From Bacteroidota bacterium (GTDB lineage: Bacteria > Bacteroidota > Bacteroidia > Chitinophagales > Chitinophagaceae), in contig JAEYWX010000028.1 in NCBI GenBank assembly GCA_023428755.1, positions 1 to 57,266 on the forward strand: a stretch of 57,266 nt of DNA, given 5' to 3'. The notes below the pieces were generated by a model. The model saw nothing but the letters and a program-made list of their open reading frames with translations, did not search any database and was not told where the DNA came from. The translations under genes and the position numbers were made by a program. Each line of letters starts with the position of its first letter. Within the stretch, counting starts at the first letter, position 1. This document shows, piece after piece, positions 41,314-49,994 of the stretch.

Positions 41314-43242
41314 ATGAGTCGCATTACGCCGGTTTTTATTGCTCTGTTTTTTTCAATGATGCCCGTTATTGGAAAGGCTGGTCAATTTCTTGGAGGCGAG
41401 TTAACCTACCGACTGGTTAGCTCCGGTGGAGGTTCTTATACCTATGAGTTTCGATTAAAGGTTTACCGTGAATGTGCTAATCCTGCAGAATTTGATGATC
41501 CTGTATTGAAAATTATCAACTCACTTGACCTTTCCAAAAACACACATCCTTTAATTTATCGTGAAGTTGATTTGTCTGATCCAATAAAGCGGATTCTTCC
41601 AAAATCAAAAATGGGCTATTGTGTTGTAAACGAACCGCAAACCTGTATTGAAGAGTATACATTTATCCGTCAAGTAGATTTAGCCGCAAGCCCCGAAGGA
41701 TATACGATTTATTATAACTCCTGTTGCAGAAACGGTATTTCCAATCTTACAGCCGCACCGGATAATTTTGGTTCTGAGTTGATTTATAATGTGCCGGTTC
41801 CCGGCCAGGCATTTACGTTTGCAGCTTTTATTCCCTCGCATGATTCAATTGCGAATAATAACAGCCCTGTTTCTGTAGTTGATTCGGTAATTATGGCTTG
41901 TAAAGGAAGGCCCTTGAACTATCGGTTTCAATATCGTGATGCTGATGGCGATTCAATTGTGATCAGACCTACCTCGTCACTTTCAAAAGTATCAGTTGCA
42001 ACCACGATTTTTCCTCCGTTGATATACAGACCGGGTTATACGATTAATCAGCCAATAGGGAATGGAGTTGCCATTACAACAAATGGCGAAATTTCAGGCA
42101 CACCACAATCGGCCGGATTATTTGCTTTGGCCATGCAAATTGAAGAGTATCGCAACGGAAAGATGATCAATACAGCCAGAAAAGATTTTCAGTTAGATGT
42201 GTTTGATTGTGAAATTAAAACACCTGCCAGTATCATTAATTGCAAAACCAATGTTGCTTTGTTTGAAAATCCTAATAACAATGTGAATACGTTTTTGTGG
42301 GATTTTGGTATACCTGGTTATGATGAAGATACGTCCGTTGCAAAAGATCCGGTTTATCTCTACCCGCAAATAGGCACGTTTCAGGTAAAACTCATTGTAG
42401 AAAATACAGTAAGTGGTTGCAAGGATTCGGTGTTTACAATTGCAAAAATGTATCCCGGTGCTTTGAAACCGGATTTTGATTGGGAGGGTATCACCTGCCA
42501 GGGTTATCCCATAACGTTGCAAAACAAATCGCAGGCCGCAGCAGGCACCAGTATTCAAACTTATTTGTGGCGTATTCTTAATACAAATGCTGTAATTGGA
42601 AATACAGAACGTATTTCATTTACCCCGCAGGTAACAGGTGCGCAGCCTTATCCGTTAGCAGTTAACCTGATTATTCAATCCGATCTTGGATGTAAAGATT
42701 CGGTATTGAAGGACATTCTTATATATGAAAAAGTAGTAGCAGATGCAGGTCCCGACAGAATCCTGTCGTTTGGCGAAACATACCAGATCAACGGCTTAAC
42801 AACACCTCGCTTTGCTACATATGAATGGTCGCCTGCATACGGATTAAGTAATGCAACAGTTCGAAATCCTGTAGTACAGGCCGACAGAGATATTACGTAT
42901 ACTTTAAAAGTACAAAACCCCGGTGGTTGCAGTGATAGTGATACGGTTCGGTTTCGCTATATGAAAGGCCCGGAAATTTATGTTGCCACTGCGTTTACCC
43001 CGAATGAAGATGGACTGAATGATGTGTTGAATTTTTTTCCGGTAGGAATGGAATCTTTTGTGTTTACGGTTTACAATCGGTGGGGGCAAATTGTATTTAC
43101 ATCAACAGAAATAAACAAAGGGTGGGATGGAAAGGTGAAAGGTGTGATGCAGAATCCGGATACGTTTTTATGGAAAGTACAGGCGATCGATTTACAGGGA
43201 AATCCTGTTTTGAAAAAAGGATATGTACAACTGCTTCGGTAG
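41314..43242 (+). CDS. T9SS type B sorted surface protein (PKD-like domains)
   Basis: A 642-residue exported protein. Signal peptide 1-22; a large beta-rich N-terminal region (23-300) with conserved Cys pairs; PKD-like segments (about 305-470, e.g. NTFLWDFGIPGYDED); a third repeat near 480-550; and a C-terminal gliding motility-associated domain (CHU_C / T9SS type B), visible as ATAFTPNEDGLNDVLNFFP, VYNRWGQIVF, GWDGKV and the final KKGYVQLLR. It should be carried by the type IX secretion system and remain on the surface or be released, with an adhesion role as the usual guess. Confidence 0.9.
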   Translation: MSRITPVFIALFFSMMPVIGKAGQFLGGELTYRLVSSGGGSYTYEFRLKVYRECANPAEFDDPVLKIINSLDLSKNTHPLIYREVDLSDPIKRILPKSKMGYCVVNEPQTCIEEYTFIRQVDLAASPEGYTIYYNSCCRNGISNLTAAPDNFGSELIYNVPVPGQAFTFAAFIPSHDSIANNNSPVSVVDSVIMACKGRPLNYRFQYRDADGDSIVIRPTSSLSKVSVATTIFPPLIYRPGYTINQPIGNGVAITTNGEISGTPQSAGLFALAMQIEEYRNGKMINTARKDFQLDVFDCEIKTPASIINCKTNVALFENPNNNVNTFLWDFGIPGYDEDTSVAKDPVYLYPQIGTFQVKLIVENTVSGCKDSVFTIAKMYPGALKPDFDWEGITCQGYPITLQNKSQAAAGTSIQTYLWRILNTNAVIGNTERISFTPQVTGAQPYPLAVNLIIQSDLGCKDSVLKDILIYEKVVADAGPDRILSFGETYQINGLTTPRFATYEWSPAYGLSNATVRNPVVQADRDITYTLKVQNPGGCSDSDTVRFRYMKGPEIYVATAFTPNEDGLNDVLNFFPVGMESFVFTVYNRWGQIVFTSTEINKGWDGKVKGVMQNPDTFLWKVQAIDLQGNPVLKKGYVQLLR

Positions 43243-43364
43243 CGCAGTATGAAAACGAAAATAAAGCATAAGTGGCAGCTGTACCGGCAGTAGTTGTGTT
43301 TCAAGATAAGGCTTAAAGAAAAGGAATATTGATTCCCATTAGTGCCGAAATGTTTTTAAAACGA

Positions 43365-43393
43365 AAAGCCTCCGTGAAAAACGGAGGCTTTGT
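43365..43393. terminator. Terminator between T9SS-sorted protein gene and lpdA
   Basis: AAAGCCTCCGT (43365-43375) and ACGGAGGCTTT (43381-43391) form a perfect 11-bp stem with loop GAAAA, between convergent genes. Confidence 0.9.
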
Positions 43394-43412
43394 ATTATTG
43401 ATCAAAACTTGA

Positions 43413-44819
43413 TTAAATATCAATCGCCTCACCATACGCAACAGCTGTTGCTTCTTTCAACGCTTCACTCATGGTTGGGTGAGGGTGTACACCATTCAGG
43501 ATTTCGTGATAAGTTGTTTCAAGCTTGCGTGCCACAACTACCTCTGCGATCATTTCAGTAACACCGGCACCGATCATGTGAGCACCGAGGAACTCGCCAT
43601 ACTTTGCATCGAAGATTACTTTTACAAAACCTTCTGTTGCACCAGCAGCACTTGCTTTACCGCTGGCCATAAATGGAAACTTGCCCACTTTTACTTCGTA
43701 GCCTGCATCCTTAGCTGCTTTCTCGGTATAACCAACAGAAGCAATTTCAGGAGTGCAATACGTACAGCCGGGAATGTTGTTGTAATCCATTGCTTCGGGT
43801 GCATGGTTGTGTTTCTTTTCCATGTAAGCAATGTGTTCAGCAGCATTGATCCCTTCTTTGCTTGCCACGTGAGCCAGCGCCTGACCGGGAGCCACATCGC
43901 CAATGGCGTAAATGCCGGCAACCGATGTTGCACCATATTTATCAACAACAATTCGTCCTTTATCAGTTTTGATGCCGTTTTCTTCTAACCCGATATTCTC
44001 AATATTGGCAACAACACCGGCTGCACTTAACAGAATATCCGCTTCCAGTACCTGTTCGCCGGCAGCTGTTTTCACAGTTGCTTTTACTCCTGCGCCCGAT
44101 GTATCAACCTTTGTTACTTCAGCACTGGTCATGATGCTGATGCCTTTTTTCTTGAACTGTTTTTCGAGTTCTTTCGAAATATCTTCATCTTCAACCGGTA
44201 CAATGCGTGGCATATATTCCACGATGGTGATCTTTGTACCCATACTGTTATAGAAATCAGCAAACTCAACACCAATGGCACCGCTACCCACCACAATCAT
44301 TGATTTGGGTTGTTGCGGCAATACCATTGCTTCACGATAGCCAATGATCTTTTTACCATCCTGTGGCATCGAAGGCAACACACGGCTGCGTCCACCAGTT
44401 GCAATGATGATATATTTTCCTTCTACTGTTTGTTTGCTTCCGTCGGCCGCTGTTACTTCCAGTTTGCCTTTGCCGGCAATTTTTCCGTAACCCATGATTA
44501 CATCGATCTTGTTTTTCTTCATCAAAAAAGTAACGCCCTTGCTCATTTTATCAGCCACACCACGACTGCGTTTTACCACCGCACCAAAATCGTGCTGTAC
44601 ACCACTTGAAGTAATGCCATAATCGGCACTGTGTTTCATGTATTCGTACACCTGTGCACTTTTCAGTAATGCTTTTGTGGGAATACAACCCCAGTTCAAA
44701 CAAACACCACCAAGACTTTCTTTTTCAACAATTGCCACTTTAAAACCAAGCTGAGAAGCACGGATAGCAGCGGGATAACCACCAGGGCCACTACCGAGAA
44801 CAATTACATCGTATGCCAT
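43413..44819 (-). CDS. lpdA: Dihydrolipoyl dehydrogenase
   Basis: A 468-residue flavoenzyme (E3 of pyruvate/2-oxoglutarate dehydrogenase complexes) that reoxidises dihydrolipoamide with NAD+. FAD motif LGSGPGGYPAAI at 8-19, redox disulfide Cys40-Cys45 in GGVCLNWGCIP, NAD motif VVGSGAIGVEFA near 180, and the C-terminal His-Glu pair in GVHPHPTMSEAL. The length is normal. A TACCTTCG box on the minus strand at 44870-44877 may be the promoter. Confidence 0.96.
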   Translation of the reverse strand: MAYDVIVLGSGPGGYPAAIRASQLGFKVAIVEKESLGGVCLNWGCIPTKALLKSAQVYEYMKHSADYGITSSGVQHDFGAVVKRSRGVADKMSKGVTFLMKKNKIDVIMGYGKIAGKGKLEVTAADGSKQTVEGKYIIIATGGRSRVLPSMPQDGKKIIGYREAMVLPQQPKSMIVVGSGAIGVEFADFYNSMGTKITIVEYMPRIVPVEDEDISKELEKQFKKKGISIMTSAEVTKVDTSGAGVKATVKTAAGEQVLEADILLSAAGVVANIENIGLEENGIKTDKGRIVVDKYGATSVAGIYAIGDVAPGQALAHVASKEGINAAEHIAYMEKKHNHAPEAMDYNNIPGCTYCTPEIASVGYTEKAAKDAGYEVKVGKFPFMASGKASAAGATEGFVKVIFDAKYGEFLGAHMIGAGVTEMIAEVVVARKLETTYHEILNGVHPHPTMSEALKEATAVAYGEAIDI

Positions 44820-45244
44820 ACAAAGAATTTGAAAATTTGAAAATGCAGTAATTTGAAAATTATCGGCAGCGAAGGTAACTGAAGTACAGGAAACGACAAA
44901 GAGGAGAGAAGCTACTGGTTGATAGCCGATAGCCGGTAGTCTATAGCCGGTAGTGGTGAGTGGTTAGTCGGCAGTAATTGAAACAAGACTCATTTCAATT
45001 TGTTGAGGCTATTGACTATCTACTACCGGCTATCGGCTTCCTTTAGCTTTTATATTGGCTCACAGCTCGTAACTCTTGGCTCGCAGCTTCTTTTAGCTTT
45101 CCTCTAACACAAATCGTTAAAACATGGACGCATATTTGACTGTGGAAAATAAACAGCAGATCAGCACGTTAAGTTGACCTGCAAGATTTACATTTGTTTG
45201 CATTCGGTAAAAGCTGAATGTGATTACTAAAACCATTGAACAGT
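44820..45244. other. 425-nt spacer between lpdA and exbB, mostly repeat vocabulary
   Basis: Contains, left to right, tgaaaatttgaaaatgcag words (44830-44850), a block of gatagccgatagccggtag words (44921-44960), an inverted relative (ctactaccggctatcggctt near 45020-45040), and ggctcacagctcgtaactc words near 45057-45090. The last 50 nt carry the exbB promoter. No coding capacity that I trust. Confidence 0.5.
45189..45196 (+). promoter_or_regulatory. -7 element upstream of exbB
   Basis: TACATTTG at 45189-45196, an exact TAnnTTTG match, 48 nt before the exbB ATG. The -33 box is unclear. Confidence 0.45.
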
Positions 45245-45943
45245 ATGAATTTCTTTCTTCTCCAGGTACAGAACGCCGTTGACACATTAACGAATGCCGG
45301 TGCTGCACAGGCCGTTCCTAAAAAAGAGATCCACCTGATTGACCTGCTGGTGCAGGCGGGCTGGATCATGATTCCCCTGCTTTTGTTAAGCATTGCTACG
45401 GTATATGTGTTTGTGGAACGCTGGATGGCCATTAAAAAAGCAACGGAAGTAGATGCCAATTTCATGAACATTATTCGTGATAATATTTTGAGCGGCAATG
45501 TAACAGCTGCCCGCAATTTTGCCCGGAATACAGCCAATCCTGTTGGACGTATTATCGATAAAGGATTACAACGTATCGGCAAGCCCATTGATTCCATTGA
45601 AAACAGCATGGAGAATGTGGCACAGCTGGAAATGTATAAACTGGAGCGGAATGTGAATATTCTTTCGGTGATCTCCAAGATCGCACCCATTTTTGGTTTC
45701 GTAGGAACACTGGTGGGTTTGATGCAGCTCTTCTTTAACATCAACGCAACCGGTGAATATGAACTGAGTACGATTGCCGGTGGTATTTATACAAAACTCA
45801 TCACTTCTATTACCGGTTTGGTGATAGGATTGGTTGCGTATATGCTTCATAATATTTTGCATACGCAGGTAGAGAAGGCCGTTAATAAAATGGAGGCATC
45901 TGCTGCCGATTTTCTCGATGTATTACAGGAACCAACCCGTTAA
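45245..45943 (+). CDS. exbB: ExbB/TolQ-family proton channel subunit
   Basis: A 232-residue inner-membrane protein with three helices (about 33-53, 135-160, 175-200) and a large cytoplasmic loop. The MotA/TolQ/ExbB signature PIFGFVGTLVGLMQLFFNI is at about 141-159. With ExbD it converts the proton gradient into force for TonB or Tol function at the outer membrane. Start at 45245 (MNFFLL); an earlier TTG is less likely. ExbD starts 10 nt downstream. Confidence 0.92.
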   Translation: MNFFLLQVQNAVDTLTNAGAAQAVPKKEIHLIDLLVQAGWIMIPLLLLSIATVYVFVERWMAIKKATEVDANFMNIIRDNILSGNVTAARNFARNTANPVGRIIDKGLQRIGKPIDSIENSMENVAQLEMYKLERNVNILSVISKIAPIFGFVGTLVGLMQLFFNINATGEYELSTIAGGIYTKLITSITGLVIGLVAYMLHNILHTQVEKAVNKMEASAADFLDVLQEPTR

Positions 45944-45953
45944 ATCCTAACGT

Positions 45954-46367
45954 ATGAATCTACGAAAGAAGCGAGCAGAGTCATCGGAGGTGTTTACAGA
46001 TGCGTTGAATGATATCCTGTTCATCCTGTTGATGTTTTTCTTAATTGTATCTACGCTGGCCAATCCCAATGTGCGGAAAGCATCGTTGCCCAAGGCCAAA
46101 AGCAATACCCGCAGTAAGCAAACCGTGGTGGTTACCATTGATGCAACCAATCGTTTTTATGTGGGCTCCAAACCGGTTGATCCTCTGCTGATGGATACCA
46201 CTCTTTCACAAATGATCAGTGCCAAACGCAACAGTGGTGAAGAAGTGAGCATTGTGATCAATGCCGACCGTAACGCCACCATTGAAAGTTTTGCAGCCGT
46301 GCTCCGTGCCGCCGATCGGTTAGGTGTAAAAGCGGTGATGAGTGTGGATAAGAAAGGGGTGGAGTAA
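45954..46367 (+). CDS. exbD: ExbD/TolR-family protein
   Basis: A 137-residue protein with one N-terminal helix (about 22-42, containing the conserved Asp in EVFTDALNDILFILLMFFLI) and a periplasmic domain of the ExbD fold. It follows exbB by 10 nt and should complete the proton channel. No tonB gene is in the window, so the energy partner is elsewhere. Confidence 0.92.
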   Translation: MNLRKKRAESSEVFTDALNDILFILLMFFLIVSTLANPNVRKASLPKAKSNTRSKQTVVVTIDATNRFYVGSKPVDPLLMDTTLSQMISAKRNSGEEVSIVINADRNATIESFAAVLRAADRLGVKAVMSVDKKGVE

Positions 46368-46396
46368 AACAGCCGGTAGTGGTTAGTGGATAGTAA
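46368..46396. repeat. ccggtagtggttagtggatag words between exbD and prmC
   Basis: The short spacer after exbD and the 3' end of prmC (46397-46440) consist of near-repeats of tagt, ggt and aatagct words related to those at 44921-44960, such as cagccggtagtggttagtgg. Confidence 0.45.
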
Positions 46397-47347
46397 TTAG
46401 TAGTGAATCGGCTGTCGGCTAATAGCTAAAGGCTGTCGGCTTGCTTTCACCATTCTTTGATTTCCACTCATATCGTTCCGTAATTCAACAGTAAATCCTT
46501 TTTGTTGAAAGAGTGTAACGGTTTCTTGTCCCAACTGCTGATTGATCTCCACATACACAGCACCGTTTAGCTGCAGATGCTGTAACGCAAAGTCGGCGAT
46601 CTTGCGATAAAACAACAACGCATCTTCATCTGGTACAAACAAGGCTTTGTGTGGTTCAAAGTCCAGCACATGTTGGCTCATACTGTTGGCCTCTGTTGTT
46701 TTGATATAAGGAGGATTACTGACGATGATATCGTATTTTCCTAATTCACCCCATTTGCTTTCATCCAAAAAATCAACTAATTGAAAGCGGATATCTGTTT
46801 CATTGATCACCGCATTGGTAATGGCGGTATGCAATGCTTCGCTGCAAACATCAATGGCCGAAACATCTGCTTCAGGTAGATTCTTTTTAATGGCGATGGG
46901 AATACAACCGCTGCCGGTACCAATGTCAAGGAGGGTAAGTGGTGAGTTGTGAGTGGTGAGTTGTGGAGTCGTACTTCCAACTTCGTACTTCTTACTTTCT
47001 TCATTTTTCACTTTCCATTTTCCACTTTTCACTTCCTGCACAATCCAATCCACCAACTCTTCTGTTTCCGGTCGGGGAATCAATACAGTTTCATTGACTT
47101 CAAACTTCAAACCATAGAACCAGGCTTCGTTCAGCACATATTGCAACGGACGATGGGTGAGCAATTGTTGCAGTATCTGTTCAATCCTTCTGGCTTCATC
47201 AGCATGTACCTCCTCCTGTTTAATTTGATTCAGCTTTCTTTTGCCAACATGTTCAACAACCAACGCAGCCATGGCTTCTGCTTCCGAAACTTCATGTACA
47301 GCCGTCAATGCGTTTCGCAAAAGATAATATTGTTCCTGCCAGTTCAT
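46397..47347 (-). CDS. prmC: Peptide chain release factor N5-glutamine methyltransferase
   Basis: A 316-residue SAM methyltransferase that modifies the GGQ glutamine of release factors. The N-terminal helical domain is 1-100, motif I LDIGTGSGCIPIAI at 140-153, and the catalytic NPPY at 211-214 (VSNPPYIKT). Residues 108-137, between the two domains, are low-complexity and correspond to short repeat DNA (46937-47026); the C-terminus (ASRQPLAISRQPIHY) also lies in repeat vocabulary. Neither part is seen in typical PrmC. The gene is divergent from ribD with 50 nt between starts. Confidence 0.92.
   Translation of the reverse strand: MNWQEQYYLLRNALTAVHEVSEAEAMAALVVEHVGKRKLNQIKQEEVHADEARRIEQILQQLLTHRPLQYVLNEAWFYGLKFEVNETVLIPRPETEELVDWIVQEVKSGKWKVKNEESKKYEVGSTTPQLTTHNSPLTLLDIGTGSGCIPIAIKKNLPEADVSAIDVCSEALHTAITNAVINETDIRFQLVDFLDESKWGELGKYDIIVSNPPYIKTTEANSMSQHVLDFEPHKALFVPDEDALLFYRKIADFALQHLQLNGAVYVEINQQLGQETVTLFQQKGFTVELRNDMSGNQRMVKASRQPLAISRQPIHY
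46937..47026 (-). repeat. Repeat vocabulary embedded in the prmC coding sequence
   Basis: On the plus strand the segment has ggtgagttgtgagtggtgag followed by ttccaacttcgtacttctta, then tttcatttttcactttccat. Related words form the spacer at 50100-50145 (acttcgtacttccaacttta). It stays in frame and adds about 30 residues to PrmC. Confidence 0.6.
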
Positions 47348-47350
47348 ACG

Positions 47351-47358
47351 CAAATCTA
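47351..47358 (-). promoter_or_regulatory. -7 element for prmC, almost touching the start codon
   Basis: Minus-strand TAGATTTG matches TAnnTTTG exactly and ends three bases before the prmC ATG, so the transcript would start at or inside the start codon region if this box is used. Confidence 0.4.
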
Positions 47359-47378
47359 TCTCCTTCTTCCGAAACAAC

Positions 47379-47386
47379 TATTTTTG
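47379..47386 (+). promoter_or_regulatory. -7 element for ribD
   Basis: TATTTTTG matches TAnnTTTG exactly and ends 11 nt before the ribD ATG. Together with the prmC box, both divergent promoters share a 50-nt region. Confidence 0.45.
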
Positions 47387-47397
47387 CAGCCTTGCAA

Positions 47398-48474
47398 ATG
47401 ACAACCCACGAACATTACATGCAGCGTTGTATCGAACTGGCCCGCAAAGCTGCCGGTTCGGTGGCACCCAATCCAATGGTGGGAGCGGTGCTTGTGCATG
47501 ATGATATGATTATTGGCGAAGGCTGGCATCAGCAATACGGCCAGGCACATGCAGAAGTGAATTGCATTGCTGCTGTCATCCCGACGAAGGAGGGATATGC
47601 CGATCAGCGGATTGCACAATCAACCTTATACGTTTCACTCGAACCCTGTGCCCATTTCGGCAAAACACCGCCTTGCAGTGATCTCATCATCAAACATCAA
47701 ATTCCAAGAGTTGTGATCGGTTGTCGTGATCCGTTTGAAGAAGTGAACGGGAAAGGAATTGAAAAACTGAAAGCAGCAGGTGTGGAAGTGATTGTTGATG
47801 TGTTGAAAGAGGAGTGTATGGCATTGAACAAACGCTTCTTTACATTTCACCAGCAGCAACGGCCCTATATATTACTCAAATGGGCGCAAACCAAAAATGG
47901 AATGATCGCAGCCCGTTCATCCGAGCGGCTGCACATCAGTAATGAAATAACAAACCGGTTAGTACATCAGTGGCGTAGTGAAGAAGCATCCATTCTTGTG
48001 GGTACAAACACTGCTTTGCTGGATGATCCGCAATTGACCAACCGTTACTGGCCGGGGAAACAACCTGTACGCCTGGTACTGGATCAACAACTGCGGCTGC
48101 CACATACATTGAAATTGTTTAACAACAATGCCGCAACCATCATTTTCAATTCAATAAAAAACAGTGAAGAAGGAAATGTGAAGTATCTGCAGTTGTCAAG
48201 TGAAAAAGCCGTTATTCCTGCTATACTGGAGGCATTGTATCGGCAACAAATCAACAGTGTGCTGGTAGAAGGTGGTACACAACTGTTGCAGAGTTTTATT
48301 GATGCCGGTTTGTGGGATGAAGCACGCATCATTACCAATGAAGAACTTTCGGTTGCAGATGGATTGGCTGCGCCACAATTGATCAACGCTGTAACAACCG
48401 ATGAGCAATCCATCGGGACAGATCGAATTACATACTATCAAAATTCATCACTCATCACTCATTACTCATTCTGA
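47398..48474 (+). CDS. ribD: Bifunctional riboflavin biosynthesis deaminase/reductase
   Basis: A 358-residue enzyme for two early riboflavin steps. The N-terminal deaminase has zinc ligands His51 (HAEVN) and the pair Cys84/Cys93 in PCAHFGKTPPC, with Glu53 as the proton donor; the C-terminal reductase (about 150-350) carries LVGTNTALLDDPQLTNR and LVEGGTQLLQSFI. Start at 47398 (MTTHEHYMQR). The last ten residues (SSLITHYSF) come from the short-repeat vocabulary. The EamA gene begins 1 nt after the stop codon. Confidence 0.95.
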   Translation: MTTHEHYMQRCIELARKAAGSVAPNPMVGAVLVHDDMIIGEGWHQQYGQAHAEVNCIAAVIPTKEGYADQRIAQSTLYVSLEPCAHFGKTPPCSDLIIKHQIPRVVIGCRDPFEEVNGKGIEKLKAAGVEVIVDVLKEECMALNKRFFTFHQQQRPYILLKWAQTKNGMIAARSSERLHISNEITNRLVHQWRSEEASILVGTNTALLDDPQLTNRYWPGKQPVRLVLDQQLRLPHTLKLFNNNAATIIFNSIKNSEEGNVKYLQLSSEKAVIPAILEALYRQQINSVLVEGGTQLLQSFIDAGLWDEARIITNEELSVADGLAAPQLINAVTTDEQSIGTDRITYYQNSSLITHYSF

Positions 48475-48475
48475 T
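48445..48475 (+). repeat. atcactcattactc words ending ribD
   Basis: tcatcactcatcactcatta is a tandem-like series of 7-nt words encoding the tail of RibD. It is the same vocabulary as the spacer at 49361-49391 (attcacaattgaccattcac). Confidence 0.5.
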
Positions 48476-49360
48476 ATGTTATTACTTCTGCTTGGCAGTA
48501 TTGTTTTCAGTTCATGGCTTACACTATCGTTTAAGCTGTTGGAAAAATATCGTATACACACGTTCCAGGCAATTGTATTCAATTATATCACTTGTGTAAT
48601 AACCGGTTCGTTTGTGAATGGCAGTTTCCCCATTAATAAAGCAGTTATGAGCGAAGCCTGGTTTTTCTGGGCGTTGCTGATGGGCACTTTTTTTATTGTA
48701 CTGTTTAACATCATTGCAAAAACGGCACAAACAATGGGTGTGGCAGTAGCATCGGTTGCAAATAAACTGTCGCTGGTGATTCCTTTTTTATTTTCAATTT
48801 ACCTGTATAATGAAGCTGCAACAGCCTTCAAAGTAGCAGGAGTGGTAGTGGCCTTGCTTGCCGTTGTACTTACCTGCTGGCCGGCAGCAGATCACACCGA
48901 GCCTTCCGGCAAAGTGGTGAAGCCCGCTTATTTTCTATTGCCTGTTGTGTTGTTTGCAGGAAGTGGTTTGCTCGATACCATGATCAAGTATGTGGAAACA
49001 ACCTACATCAATGCGGCCAATCAAAATGCCTATCTCATCAGTGCATTTGCGGCGGCAGCTTCCATTGGCGTTATCAGTCTGGTATTTCTGTTTTCAACAG
49101 GTCGTGCAAAGTTTGAACCCAAAGCAGTGATTGCAGGCATTATCATTGGTGTGCCGAATTATTTTTCCATCTGGTGCTTAATGGGTGTGTTGAAAGCCTT
49201 TACAGGAAACAGTTCGGCCATTATTCCCATTAACAACATGGGTATCGTGTTGTTCAGCACAGTGGCTGCATTTTTGATGTTCCGTGAAAAACTGTCGAAA
49301 CTCAACTGGCTCGGTATTATTCTATCGATTGCTGCCATTGCATTAATTGCGTACGGATAA
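48476..49360 (+). CDS. EamA/DMT-superfamily transporter
   Basis: A 294-residue ten-helix inner-membrane protein with two EamA repeats (about 5-140 and 155-290). The first helix begins MLLLLLGSIVFSSWLTLSFK and the repeat end-pattern is IPFLFSIYLYNE; the C-terminus FSTVAAFLMFREKLSKLNWLGIIL fits the family. Substrate unknown; members export metabolites. Start at 48476, which is the first ATG after ribD. Confidence 0.88.
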   Translation: MLLLLLGSIVFSSWLTLSFKLLEKYRIHTFQAIVFNYITCVITGSFVNGSFPINKAVMSEAWFFWALLMGTFFIVLFNIIAKTAQTMGVAVASVANKLSLVIPFLFSIYLYNEAATAFKVAGVVVALLAVVLTCWPAADHTEPSGKVVKPAYFLLPVVLFAGSGLLDTMIKYVETTYINAANQNAYLISAFAAAASIGVISLVFLFSTGRAKFEPKAVIAGIIIGVPNYFSIWCLMGVLKAFTGNSSAIIPINNMGIVLFSTVAAFLMFREKLSKLNWLGIILSIAAIALIAYG

Positions 49361-49391
49361 CATTCACAATTGACCATTCACCATTCACTAC

Positions 49392-49994
49392 ATGAACGAA
49401 GAATTTTACTATACCATTTCCCAGCCTGTTGTAGCCGAGTTTAAAGATCGGGGCAGCCGTTTTTTGGCCTATGCCTATCCGTTAGTTTCGGTTGATGATT
49501 TTAAAGCAAAGATGAAGTTGCTGAAAGAAGAACATCCTAAAGCCGTGCACCATTGTTTTGCATACCGGTTGGGAACGGATGGAAATACATTTCGTGTGAG
49601 TGATGATGGTGAACCATCGGGCAGCGCAGGCAGGCCCATTCTTGGCCAGATCGACAGCAAACAACTCACCAATATACTGGTGGTGGTAGTGCGTTATTTC
49701 GGTGGAACATTACTGGGCGTACCCGGTTTGATCAATGCATACAAAACAGCCACTACACTTGCTTTGCAAACAACACCTATCATTCAAAAACAAATTGAAG
49801 TAAACTATCAATTACATTTTGATTACACCCGCATGAATGATGTGATGATGATTTTAAAACAATACAACTGTACGGTTGTAAAGCAAGAGCAGAATTTATT
49901 CTGCGATGTGGAGATCAGCATTCCCAAAAACAGACTGGAAGAAGTGTTGTTTAAGTTAGGGGAGATGCATACGGTGGAAACAAGGAAGTTATAA
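49392..49994 (+). CDS. YigZ/IMPACT-family protein
   Basis: A 200-residue cytosolic protein of the UPF0029/IMPACT fold, with the signature AVHHCFAYRLG and the segment RVSDDGEPSGSAGRPILGQI, VVVVRYFGGTLLGVPGLINAY. Distant from translation-associated IMPACT in eukaryotes; E. coli YigZ is linked to ribosome/proline peptide stress by some data but its activity is unclear. Its stop is followed by a repeat-rich spacer. Confidence 0.92.
   Translation: MNEEFYYTISQPVVAEFKDRGSRFLAYAYPLVSVDDFKAKMKLLKEEHPKAVHHCFAYRLGTDGNTFRVSDDGEPSGSAGRPILGQIDSKQLTNILVVVVRYFGGTLLGVPGLINAYKTATTLALQTTPIIQKQIEVNYQLHFDYTRMNDVMMILKQYNCTVVKQEQNLFCDVEISIPKNRLEEVLFKLGEMHTVETRKL

Noticed and set aside
43479..43988. 169-codon plus-strand frame opposite lpdA
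   Set aside because: Antisense shadow of a strongly conserved gene; no family features.
44820..45244. Possible CRISPR array in the lpdA-exbB spacer
   Set aside because: Repeats are short, degenerate and unequally spaced; no conserved 24-40-nt repeat with unique spacers.
46807..47004. Short frame inside prmC on the same strand
   Set aside because: Different frame from prmC, and formed by the repeat insertion.
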